A stretch of 64,000 bases of DNA from positions 1 to 64,000 of the forward strand of contig NZ_FNUY01000008.1 in the NCBI RefSeq assembly GCF_900108245.1, in the 5' to 3' direction. The notes beneath the pieces were generated by a model that saw nothing but the letters and a program-made list of their open reading frames with translations, searched no databases and was not told the DNA's origin. This stretch comes from Allobosea lathyri (lineage in GTDB: Bacteria > Pseudomonadota > Alphaproteobacteria > Rhizobiales > Beijerinckiaceae). The position numbers and the translations under genes were made by a program. Positions 27,645 through 35,747 of the stretch are shown here, in pieces (within the stretch, counting starts at the first letter, position 1; each line of letters starts with the position of its first letter).

Positions 27645-29141
27645 ATGTCAGATAATGGATTTGTCCTTCGTATGCGGGAGCTCGCGATAGGCGAGGTCGG
27701 CGCAGCCGAAGCAAAGTCGCTGATCGGCGAAATCGTCGGTCATTCGCCTGAGACTGCTGCCCGCAAGACCTATCCAGCCTTGCAGGAGATTGCTTGGCGC
27801 TTCATTCGAGCGCGATCAGCGCCTGAGGATCTTGACGATTGGATCGACGTATATCGTTTCAGTGAGCGTCTTTTCGAGAAAAAGGGGCTCGTTGACGCCG
27901 CCCGTCAGATCGAGGTGCTTGGAGACATGGTGGCTCGTACCGCGCGATACGCGGACTTGCAGCCGCCCGACAGCGCTCTTGGACGGCGCCATGTGCTGCC
28001 ACTCCTAGAACACCTGGCAAGAGCCAACGGTCAGATGCCCCGCAAGGAGCTGAAGCGTCGTTTGGCGGTCGAGGAGGCAAACCTATCCCGCCTCATCTCA
28101 ATGCTGGAGGCAGGCGGTCTCCTAGTTCGCAAGACCGCAGGCCGTGAGTCCACGATTGCGCTAACGACCGAGGGGCGCCGTGCCGTGCCTGAGCCCAAGC
28201 CACTCCAGGATGTATTTTCTGCGGTCGGCGCACAACTTCAAAGTGCGACTGGTATCGCGTTTACCGTGACTGACGAGGAGCATCGCCTCTTCTATAGCGA
28301 GAATTTCGATCGGGTGGTTGGGCTTCCCGGCGCGGCGGCAACCGAGCTTTCGGCGGCCCATCTCAATGCGTTCGATACCGACATTCAGACAGACGACAGT
28401 CGGTGGATGCGCTGCATTGCGCTGCCCTCTGAGGAGGGTAGATCCGCGACGATGTGGGTCGACGTGAGCGACCTCAAGAACGCTGCGGATCGAGCCGAGC
28501 AGGCTGTTACCGCACTAGAGGCTGAACTCGCTGCAGTTCAAGCAAGCCGGCAAGCGCTTGTCGCTCAGCAGAAGGAATATTGGGCGTTTCATAGCGCTCT
28601 TGGACGGCGGGTAGGTACGCGAATATTCGACCTTACAAGAAGCGCAGCAATTGCAGGAACGCCGGAGGCAGTCGCTTCGCAAGCGACAGGCTTTTTGAAA
28701 GAGCTAGCTGGGGTGCAATCTGTGGTTCTGGACAACCCGCCATATTCGATCACACACAATCAGCCGCATGGGGTTAGTGTTCAGAAGGTTTTTGATGAGG
28801 TCGTAGCGCTAACGAGCTTCTTTGCGAAGGATAAGCTCATGGCCGTCAAAAGTGGCCCTCTTCCCGATCTGGATATTATTCCTGACAATGTAATTGGCGC
28901 CTTCAAAAAGTGGGCAGCCATTGGCGTTGAATTTAAGGAGTTGAGTGTCAAACAGCGTGATAACTGCTTCGTCTTTGTAGGACTGCCAGAGGGAGGGCAT
29001 CCCTTCCGTTCGAGCAAAGTGTCGTTATGGAGCTGCGACTTCGAGACGTGGGGCACCGAGACCGGTGCTTCAATCGATGACGAAGAGGGCGAGCTAGCTC
29101 CCATTGAGATTGTCGCGCCAATCTTGGGCAAATTCGGCTAG
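27645..29141 (+). CDS. Winged-helix / PAS-like / degenerate kinase-like regulatory protein
   Basis: The 498-aa protein has a helical N-terminus (1-105), a MarR-like winged helix (about 112-182: MPRKELKRRLAVEEANLSRL then ISMLEAGGLLVRKTAGR), a PAS-like segment (about 190-278), a coiled coil (about 280-312) and a C-terminal part (about 312-450) whose layout resembles a histidine kinase but lacks N- and G-box glycines. His316 (EYWAFHSALGRR) is in the place of a phospho-acceptor helix. The ATG at 27645 has AAGG 9 bp upstream; a TTG at 27618 is also open. A TTATAT about 45 bp upstream may give it its own promoter. It probably senses and regulates together with the nitrilase-like gene. Confidence 0.65.
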   Translation: MSDNGFVLRMRELAIGEVGAAEAKSLIGEIVGHSPETAARKTYPALQEIAWRFIRARSAPEDLDDWIDVYRFSERLFEKKGLVDAARQIEVLGDMVARTARYADLQPPDSALGRRHVLPLLEHLARANGQMPRKELKRRLAVEEANLSRLISMLEAGGLLVRKTAGRESTIALTTEGRRAVPEPKPLQDVFSAVGAQLQSATGIAFTVTDEEHRLFYSENFDRVVGLPGAAATELSAAHLNAFDTDIQTDDSRWMRCIALPSEEGRSATMWVDVSDLKNAADRAEQAVTALEAELAAVQASRQALVAQQKEYWAFHSALGRRVGTRIFDLTRSAAIAGTPEAVASQATGFLKELAGVQSVVLDNPPYSITHNQPHGVSVQKVFDEVVALTSFFAKDKLMAVKSGPLPDLDIIPDNVIGAFKKWAAIGVEFKELSVKQRDNCFVFVGLPEGGHPFRSSKVSLWSCDFETWGTETGASIDDEEGELAPIEIVAPILGKFG

Positions 29142-29595
29142 TCATTCCTAAGATGCAGGCGTCGCTAGGGTCGAGACTCAACGAAGCGAGCACGAGTCGA
29201 GAGCGGCGAGGTAAAGCCCGGGATACGTCTTTACATTGCTCATAGGTCCCAGCACCGAACGAGCGAAGCCGTCCTGTCCTTCACCGACTAGGCGTTAAAA
29301 GCCGCGACGGACCCAACCTAAGCCCTCCTGTGCGGGCTGGCTTGTCCGCAGCACGCATACGCCATTTCCGGACATTGGGCAGTTGCCGGAAAGCAGACCT
29401 TCGCAGCGACGCACGCCGCGGGCGAAATCGACCTCTTCTGTAGGGGAAGCGACGTTTGCCGCAGTTATACGAGACGCCCGCAGTCTCGACATCGCGCGAA
29501 TTGCGATAGTCGCTATATGCCCAAGTCCTCGCAGTGCAGACCCCGGCTGATCTCCGCCCATTTATAGGATGGGGCGAGGGTCGAGCTGCTTGGCA
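29142..29595. other. Non-coding accessory region
   Basis: About 450 bp between the PAS-like gene and the end of the split nuclease-like gene. It carries copy B of the 47-bp repeat and no open frame with family resemblance. No clear terminator is visible after the PAS-like gene. Confidence 0.5.
29360..29406. repeat. Copy B of a diverged 47-bp dispersed repeat
   Basis: It is related to 25646-25692 at about 37 of 47 positions by eye. Together the two copies bracket the nitrilase-like and winged-helix/PAS genes (26291-29141). Confidence 0.6.
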
Positions 29596-30242
29596 TCAGA
29601 TAGGCGCGGGAACAATGCGCCAGTGGCGGCCCTTTGCATCCGCTGTGCTAAACTTGCCGACCGTGCTGCACCGTTCGACGCGCAGGAACCCGGATGCGAC
29701 ACGGGGCGGCTCCAACGCGATATGCAGCGGATGCACGTGGTTTCGCACCCAGGATGGAAGCGGCCCCTCAGGTAGGTCGCCGGCTGCTGGCGAGCAGAAG
29801 AGCATGTAGACCTCGATCCCGGTAAAAACTGCTGCGGGCAGCTGGGAGAGGCGTAGGAGCTTGTCGCGGGTTCCTGAGCCGCGCCAAGAACCTACTCCCT
29901 TCGCCTCGACAAGCAGCAGCGTCGTCCCCCACGCGATGACCAGGTCGATGTCCTGCTGCGTCCCCCGGATGATGTCATCCTCATTTACTTGGGAGACGGA
30001 AACCGCACTTTCTCCTCCCTTACGAAGCGTGAGCGCCGCGATCAGCCAATCGATGTGAAATCGGTTACCCACCAAGCCTCGGCTGGAACCTCGACGTGGG
30101 CATCGAACATCCGGATCGATCGCGTTAGCCGAGCCAAGAAGTCCAAGGAAAGGCAACGTGAGCGTGATCCCAACGCATCGCGGACAAGCCAGTTGCGCTC
30201 CTTGCGATTGAAGCGTTCCAGCGCCTGAACCAGTTCCGACAT
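29596..30242 (-). pseudogene. PD-(D/E)XK nuclease-like protein split by a one-base frameshift
   Basis: The N-terminal part (from ATG 30242: MSELVQALERFNRKERNWLV, ending WWVTDF) and the rest (from HIDWLIAALTLRKGG to the stop at 29596) are in different frames. The switch lies at about 30051-30060, where a single missing C would restore the reading TDFHIDW. The second part holds DIDLVIAWGTTLLLVEAKG, the D...ExK pattern of restriction-type nuclease folds, followed by QL-rich helices. Repaired, it would be about 215 aa. It is a true pseudogene or a sequencing error. A DNA-cleaving defence role is plausible but unproven. Confidence 0.7.
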
Positions 30243-30477
30243 CGATATCCTCGTCATCCAGCGCCGCCGTTTGGGGAGTTCGAATAGCGGCACAGACGAA
30301 CCAGATCAAAACCGCGCAACTTGCGTCGGTCGCCAGATTGAACATGGCGAGATGCCTGACACGATGAACCTGCTGCAAGCCCGTACAGATCGCCGAGATG
30401 TGGCGATGCTTCGGCGGCGGTTTGGGCCTAATCTAGCGACCCGTGTTCCAGGCGCCAGCCGGCAGTGTGCCCGACAA

Positions 30478-31446
30478 TCAAACCTTCTTCAAATAGCCTC
30501 GCTCTACCATTTCGCGGCGGAGCGAGATCAGCTTGTCATAGATTTCGGAGCTGCGCAGCGCTCGTCTATCTGGGTCTATTTGTCCAAGCAATTCAAGCTC
30601 TTGGTTATGAGTATAATCTGTGTATGGCAGCTTGAAGCGAGTTATGATCATGTATAGAAACGCAAAAATTCCGGTTATTACAATGTATGCCCCAATAGAA
30701 ATGCTGATCCACCCAAATTTAGGGTTGAATATCATATCATATATCATCCAAATATTGCATGCCACGTAAATCAGGCCGCTTCCACATAGCAGAGTTAAAA
30801 ACGCAACTGCCGTGTATTTACCCATAAAAGTGTTTAGCGGATTAAAAGTAATGTGAGGCAAATTGTAGGGTGTATATGAGGGGTAATGTTCGCGGTTAAA
30901 TATCTTAGCAAAATAAATCTGATGTAACTCGGGCGGTATCGACTTTATAACAATAAACTTAATGGTCGAATCCAGGATATGAAGACTGTTCTGCATCATA
31001 AGAGTATGGACCGCGATCATGTTGGTCACAAGCAGAAGGCCTTGAGCGATAGCTGGGCTATACTTTAAGTCAAACCCACCAACTTTAAAATCAATTTTCA
31101 GTGAAAGGAAATTAGCGAACAGAAATGAGAAGACACAGAGCGTCAAAATAAGCCTCTTTGCAATTTTGTCATGCAGATCTGTTCTAGTTTTCACTAATTC
31201 ATCTAGAAAAGACTTGTCGAGCTTGTGCCCATCGACTTCATCGTACATCTCCAGGTCTCTGTAAATTAGTTCGCCTGAAGATAGCCACAGCTTAGGGGAT
31301 ATCTCGTTATACGCACGGCGTTCCCGGAGCTTGAACGCTATCATCACTGGGAGCCATAGCGCGTAGAACTTCGCGCTCTGGAGGGATGGCTTGATGCGCT
31401 TCCACACCGTCAAGAACAGCGCGCCTATTCCACGCCGGAGGCTCAT
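30478..31446 (-). CDS. AT-rich four-helix membrane protein of unknown function
   Basis: The 322-aa protein has about four membrane segments (near 98-117, 130-150, 211-238 and 245-270) and cytosolic N- and C-terminal parts; the C-terminus is charged (EIYDKLISLRREMVERGYL). No family is recognised. The DNA is visibly richer in A and T than all neighbours, a sign of recent acquisition. Its ATG overlaps the stop of the preceding coiled-coil membrane-protein gene as ATGA, so the two are translationally coupled and their products may act together. Confidence 0.75.
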   Translation of the reverse strand: MSLRRGIGALFLTVWKRIKPSLQSAKFYALWLPVMIAFKLRERRAYNEISPKLWLSSGELIYRDLEMYDEVDGHKLDKSFLDELVKTRTDLHDKIAKRLILTLCVFSFLFANFLSLKIDFKVGGFDLKYSPAIAQGLLLVTNMIAVHTLMMQNSLHILDSTIKFIVIKSIPPELHQIYFAKIFNREHYPSYTPYNLPHITFNPLNTFMGKYTAVAFLTLLCGSGLIYVACNIWMIYDMIFNPKFGWISISIGAYIVITGIFAFLYMIITRFKLPYTDYTHNQELELLGQIDPDRRALRSSEIYDKLISLRREMVERGYLKKV

Positions 31447-32627
31447 TTCGAAGCGGCTTTCGACAGCAGAGAGGCAATCCCGATATCGGGCGCTCCATCG
31501 TCCTTCACGATGCCATCAGACGTCGATCTAAAGAGGCCCGTCAGGATGATCTTCAAATCCTCAGGGCCGACCTGCTCTTTCAATTTCAAGGCCAGGTAGG
31601 TTTGAACCATGATTGCCCGCTCTTCGGCGTCGATTGCGAGGTGATGCTCGCTCATGAAGAGGCGCACCATAATCCGGGCAGCCCAGAATGCGATCGTCGT
31701 GACAAACACGCCGATGCCGGCATATGCGATCGCGCCGGCACCTGTTCCCTTTGCGGCTTCGACGACAATCCGACCGGCAACGCTGTAAAGCAGCCACCCG
31801 AGAACCAAGGTGGCTCCAATGCCAAAGAGACACAGCGCTCTCCGCAGGAAGACCGCTTTGCCCTGGTGGCGAGCTTTCTTCTGCTCCCAGTATTCTACCG
31901 GGGCCTGAAGAGCCATCTGGACCTTGTAGGTTTCCTCGACGACGCGGATGTCTTTCTCCGCGGTATCGAACCGTTCCTTGGCTTCGTCTAGGCGTCTGTT
32001 CTGCCGTTTCACCCAACGGATGGCAGCTCGACGAAGCCGGGCTGTCGCAGCATCTCGCCTTTCCTCGATATCGCCGAGGAGCGTAGCGCTGTCCTCCGCA
32101 AATTTGCGGTGGTGCCGCGTGCCCTGTTCCGCAATCGTTTTGAAGGCTGCCCGATAGCTTTTCGCGCTGTTAGCATCGATGCCAATGTCAAAAGCCGCCG
32201 CGAGATGAGCACCTTGGATCGTCTCGCTATTCTGCGTCAGGCTGCCAATCTGGTTGGTAAAATACCCAACTGCGCCGGCGGCAACACCATCGCCGCGCGC
32301 CTCGGCGATTTCGGTTACGAGCTTGCCTCTGGGCCCGACCGATGTCGGAAAGCTAAAGGGAGATGTGTCGCCAAAAGCGAGGACGAGCAACTGGTTTAGC
32401 TGCTCCAGATAGTCTGGGCTGCTTCGGGCATTGCCGACCATGCTCTGAGCTTCGGCAATTCTTTGCCAAGCTGGACCACCGAGGGTTGATCTAACCAGCC
32501 TCCCAGGCGTGGCCTCGCTTTCGCTGTCGATAAATTCGTCTACCTCATCAAGGCTGTAGAAGAGGCGAGTTCCGCCGTTCTCGCCGAGATCGACAGTAAT
32601 CAGCGGGGTACGCCGCTTGATTGGCAT
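31443..32627 (-). CDS. Coiled-coil membrane protein, DUF6161-like
   Basis: The product is 394 aa. A soluble N-terminal region is followed by a long charged coiled coil (about 180-260), two membrane segments (about 263-283 and 300-322) and a cytosolic tail with SEHHLAIDAEERAIMVQTYL. This layout matches what I recall of DUF6161 proteins, a family of unknown function; the assignment is tentative. The ATG at 32627 begins MPIKRRTPLITVDLGENGG. It lies 25 bp after the upstream small gene and overlaps the downstream membrane-protein gene by 4 bp. Confidence 0.75.
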   Translation of the reverse strand: MPIKRRTPLITVDLGENGGTRLFYSLDEVDEFIDSESEATPGRLVRSTLGGPAWQRIAEAQSMVGNARSSPDYLEQLNQLLVLAFGDTSPFSFPTSVGPRGKLVTEIAEARGDGVAAGAVGYFTNQIGSLTQNSETIQGAHLAAAFDIGIDANSAKSYRAAFKTIAEQGTRHHRKFAEDSATLLGDIEERRDAATARLRRAAIRWVKRQNRRLDEAKERFDTAEKDIRVVEETYKVQMALQAPVEYWEQKKARHQGKAVFLRRALCLFGIGATLVLGWLLYSVAGRIVVEAAKGTGAGAIAYAGIGVFVTTIAFWAARIMVRLFMSEHHLAIDAEERAIMVQTYLALKLKEQVGPEDLKIILTGLFRSTSDGIVKDDGAPDIGIASLLSKAASK

Positions 32628-32652
32628 GATCGATGTGCTCCCTGCGCTCAGT

Positions 32653-33132
32653 TCAACGGCGAGGACCGGAGCGGCGGAACGACTTCGCTTCCTTCGCAAT
32701 CCAAGATTCGAATCCGGCGACGTTGGCGCTCTCCGGCTCTGACAAGTGGCCGGCGATGCCTCGGAGGACGGCTTCAACAACCGGAGCCAGCGCCATGGCG
32801 GAGCGGAACGGAGGACCGTGCTTTGTCCTCAGATCCGCTCCCAGGCCGAGCAGGTAGGGAACGGCAGTCTCCTCGAACATGTAATCGAGGAGAAGGCGGG
32901 TCGGATGAACCTGCCTTTCCGCGTCGAGCTCATCCAAGTCTATCTCGGTGCCATCGTCTGGGCGCGCAAAGCCGAGATCTCCAAGGCTCACTCCGAAATG
33001 CTTTTCGGTGAAAACGTCTGCCTCCTTCTCGACGCGCTCGTCGTTATGGAGCCAAGTGGCGTCCTCAACTGCCAAGATGCCCGGCAGGTCGCGAATGATC
33101 AGTGGGCTAGCGGTCTTCTTCAAATCGGTCAT
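32653..33132 (-). CDS. Small acidic cytosolic protein of unknown function
   Basis: The 159-aa protein is acidic, without membrane segments or recognised motifs (IRDLPGILAVEDATWLHND; EIDLDELDAERQVHPTRLLL). It is the first gene of a three-gene minus-strand unit with the DUF6161-like and AT-rich membrane-protein genes. Its close spacing to them (25 bp) supports a shared function. No function is proposed. Confidence 0.65.
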   Translation of the reverse strand: MTDLKKTASPLIIRDLPGILAVEDATWLHNDERVEKEADVFTEKHFGVSLGDLGFARPDDGTEIDLDELDAERQVHPTRLLLDYMFEETAVPYLLGLGADLRTKHGPPFRSAMALAPVVEAVLRGIAGHLSEPESANVAGFESWIAKEAKSFRRSGPRR

Positions 33133-33701
33133 GAGACATCTCGTGTCGCTTCAACGGCGGCCCTTCGCACGATCGTGGAAAAGGGCTCAGAGCGCCGACG
33201 AGCAGCTGGACACGATCATCGCGACGGGTAAGGTCGCGCTTGCACAGGCCGTGGGTCAGCTTCTCCCCGATCCTCGTCACGGGAGGCCGTTTCGGAATAC
33301 CGAGGCGGCCTCTTGCGATTCGGACAGGCAAATTTCGCCGAAAAGCGGTCAATTGCCAATGATGTTCCCGGATCGTTCACGGGGGTTGTCCACCTCTGAT
33401 TCGGATCAGGACGACGAATCGACACTTAATCGCCTGGCCTGCTGATGGTTGCGCTTCGGCAAGGCCACGGCCGCTCTCGGTGCCGACGCAGCCGGGCCGC
33501 CGTTGCCGATCTCATTGCATCGCCCAGGAGCAGACCTTCGTTACGTCAGCTAAGGGCCATTGTTCGCCTGCCGGCTCTTCTCGTGTGTCGCTGCTAATCG
33601 CGGCAGGGGCTGAAGGCGCGACGCTATGGCAGGAGGGCACCGAGATCGCTTTGCCTAACCGTGCGTGGGGATCTTGCGCTGATTGAGCTGGGTCATATTT
33701 C
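33133..33701. other. Divergent intergenic region
   Basis: About 570 bp between the start of the three-gene membrane operon (minus) and the DegP-like gene (plus). It should contain both promoters. Short open frames on both strands look like chance. No clear repeat or operator is seen. Confidence 0.45.
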
Positions 33702-34664
33702 ATGGAGGATCGATCGGCCGCCGCCGCCCCGTGCCGACTGGCTCTCCAGGAACTAGCCGTGGATATTTCCCTCGCACTCAAGTCCGTCGTCGGCGTCCGC
33801 TGCTCCATCCCAGAGGATGCGTTCACGGCGGCCGCGTTGGGCACCCGCAGGGAAGGCAGTGGCGTGGTGATCCGGGACGACGGGCTGGTTCTGACGATCG
33901 GCTATCTCATCACCGAGGCGGAGGAAGTCTGGCTGACGACGCAAGGTGGCCGTGTCGTACCCGCCCACGCCCTCGCCTATGATCAGGAGACAGGCTTCGG
34001 ACTGGTGCTGGCGCTGGATCAACTCAACCTGCCCGCCGTCGAGTTCGGCAACGCCACGGCCGCCTCCGAAGGCGACGCGGTCGTGCTCGCCGACGGCATG
34101 GGTCAAGTCGTGCAGGCGAATATCGTGGCCCGACAGGAATTCGCCGGCTACTGGGAGTACCTCCTGGACAAGGCGATCTTCACCGCCCCTGCCCATCCGT
34201 CATGGGGCGGCGCGGCACTCGTCGGACGGGACGGCAAGCTTCTGGGCATCGGCTCGCTGCATTTGCACGTGACGCAGGGGAACGAGACCTCCGAGGTCAA
34301 CATGAGTGTACCGGTGGACTTGTTGCCTCCAATCCTGGACGATCTGCTCCGCAAGGGCCGGGTCGAGAAGCCCCCTCGGCCATGGCTCGGCGCCTTCTCG
34401 GCCGAGGACAACGGCAAGGTCGTGGTGATGAGCGTGACGGAAGGCGGGCCGGCGGCAAAGGCTGGCATGCGCCCCGGCGACGTGATCTCGGACGTCCAGG
34501 ACGGTGAGGTCGAAGATCTGGCAGACTTCTATAGAAAGCTCTGGGCGATCGGGCCCGCCGGGTCCGAGGTTCCGATCCGGGTTGTCCGTAATGGCCGTGA
34601 AGCCTGGCTTCGGGTCAGGTCGTCCGATCGCAACTCCTTCCTGAAGAAGCCGCAGCTGCAGTAG
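33702..34664 (+). CDS. Catalytically degenerate DegP/HtrA-like protein with PDZ domain
   Basis: The 320-aa protein has a trypsin-like domain (about 20-215) and a C-terminal PDZ domain (about 222-310: VTEGGPAAKAGMRPGDVISD). The expected triad is lost. The His position reads GSGVVIRDDGLVLTIGYLI (Tyr for His), the Asp position DQETGFGLVLAL, and the Ser loop HPSWGGAALVG instead of GNSGG. It is probably a pseudoprotease used for binding. A GTG at 33759 with AGGA ahead is an alternative start (MDISLALKSVVG). No signal peptide is visible, so it is likely cytosolic. Confidence 0.82.
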   Translation: MEDRSAAAAPCRLALQELAVDISLALKSVVGVRCSIPEDAFTAAALGTRREGSGVVIRDDGLVLTIGYLITEAEEVWLTTQGGRVVPAHALAYDQETGFGLVLALDQLNLPAVEFGNATAASEGDAVVLADGMGQVVQANIVARQEFAGYWEYLLDKAIFTAPAHPSWGGAALVGRDGKLLGIGSLHLHVTQGNETSEVNMSVPVDLLPPILDDLLRKGRVEKPPRPWLGAFSAEDNGKVVVMSVTEGGPAAKAGMRPGDVISDVQDGEVEDLADFYRKLWAIGPAGSEVPIRVVRNGREAWLRVRSSDRNSFLKKPQLQ

Positions 34665-35159
34665 TCGAAGCAAACGGGATACATGCGCCTGCCGCGGTTC
34701 GTCATAGCGCCACCACTCGGCAGGCATCTTGTGAAGCGCCCGAACACGCGGCCATGATCGGCGCAGGAGGAGTAGAATTTGAGCGAACGATCCGAGCGGC
34801 ACCGCACCGTGGACCAGCGAAGAGCTACAGAAGCTCAGGCTGCTTGCCGGGAAGGGGATGGCGCTGAAGGCGATTTCGAGGGCGATGACCCGCAGCGAGG
34901 AGTCGATCGGGGACCGCGCCAAGCAGGACGGCATCGGGACGCCAAGCCTCGCTGACCTGGCGAAGCGTACTGAGCCGACATAAGTCCGAACGACTCGTCC
35001 GGACTTCGCCCAGGAAATGGCGTCCTCCAGGCGGTCGTCTAATCGCCTTTCATAAACGTGGCGGACTTCATTCGCCCGATGGATCGCCCCCCGACATCCA
35101 GGGAACCAACAGTGAGGTCGACACGTTGGTAGAACAAAACAGAAACAGACAGGTGACCC
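34665..35159. other. Intergenic region holding only the broken small SANT-like gene
   Basis: About 495 bp between the DegP-like gene and the DUF3072 gene. Apart from the frameshifted small gene at 34779-34983, no coding sequence is convincing. A long minus-strand open frame crossing the region is antisense to the DegP-like gene and has no family resemblance. Confidence 0.5.
34779..34983 (+). pseudogene. Small SANT/Myb-like helix protein, apparently frameshifted
   Basis: A GGAGGAG (34766-34772) stands 6 bp before a TTG (34779) that begins LSERSERHR. From 34810 a different frame reads WTSEELQKLRLLAGKGMALK and continues to a stop at 34981, with the W...L...AI.R...S pattern of small SANT-like proteins common in this order. 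The two frames are offset by one base, so the gene is broken, wrongly assembled, or uses another start. The products would be about 65 aa. Confidence 0.4.
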
Positions 35160-35402
35160 ATGAACCGCATCGACCGCGACGTTGAACCCGACAACCCCAA
35201 GCTCGATCCCCATCCTGCCGACAATACGGAGAAGCCACCGGAAAACTGGGTGTCCGGCGACGATCCGATGACCGGCGCCCAGACGTCCTACCTAAAGACG
35301 TTGTCGGAGCAGGCTAAGCAGCCCGAGCAGTTCGACAACGCCCTTTCCAAGGCCGAGGCGTCGATGCGGATCGACGCCCTTAAAGCGGCATTGAATGGCT
35401 GA
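35160..35402 (+). CDS. DUF3072 domain-containing small protein
   Basis: The 80-aa protein carries the DUF3072 core: DNTEKPPENWVSGDDPMTGA then QTSYLKTLSEQA and LSKAEASMRIDALK. The family is short and widespread, and its function is unknown. The ATG at 35160 has AGGTGA 4 bp upstream. The gene stands alone between two intergenic regions. Confidence 0.88.
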   Translation: MNRIDRDVEPDNPKLDPHPADNTEKPPENWVSGDDPMTGAQTSYLKTLSEQAKQPEQFDNALSKAEASMRIDALKAALNG

Positions 35403-35739
35403 GCCCATGTCGGCGGCTGGCTCAAGGATGGCGGCGATGGTCTGAAGCGGCCGTTCTTTCGACCGGGCGCGCCTCTCTAACCGGATGACCCGAGCGATGC
35501 TCGCGCCACGCCAATATTGGCCACAAACCTGTTGCGCATCGCAAGCGCCATTCTCGCTCATCGTAGATGGGCAGGGCCTACGGGCTCCGCTGGCTAGGTG
35601 CTGGCAACGATGCGCTGACGGGCCCGTTTTGCGGCAGTTTTGTTCAACTGCGGCAAACTTCGGTTTTCCCTACACCAGTCGCCTACCAGTCGCCCGACAG
35701 GGCTTGACGGTTGCTGCCATCCGCGCGTAAGTTAACTCC
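35403..35739. other. Intergenic region upstream of the ArsR gene
   Basis: About 340 bp with no gene seen. Short direct repeats of CCAGTCGCC occur near 35676-35695. The promoter for the ArsR/SRPBCC pair must lie at the right end. Confidence 0.45.
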
Positions 35740-35747
35740 ATGGTTAA
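35732..35747. promoter_or_regulatory. Inverted repeat over the ArsR start codon, likely operator
   Basis: TTAAC (35732-35736) and GTTAA (35743-35747) form an inverted repeat with a 6-base spacer that contains the start codon (ATG at 35740). ArsR-family repressors often bind such TTAAC/GTTAA-type sites at their own promoter, so this is a likely autoregulatory operator. Confidence 0.6.

Noticed and set aside
34200..35213. 337-codon minus-strand open frame from the DegP-like gene to the DUF3072 gene
   Set aside because: It overlaps two supported plus-strand genes and has a translation without recognisable motifs.
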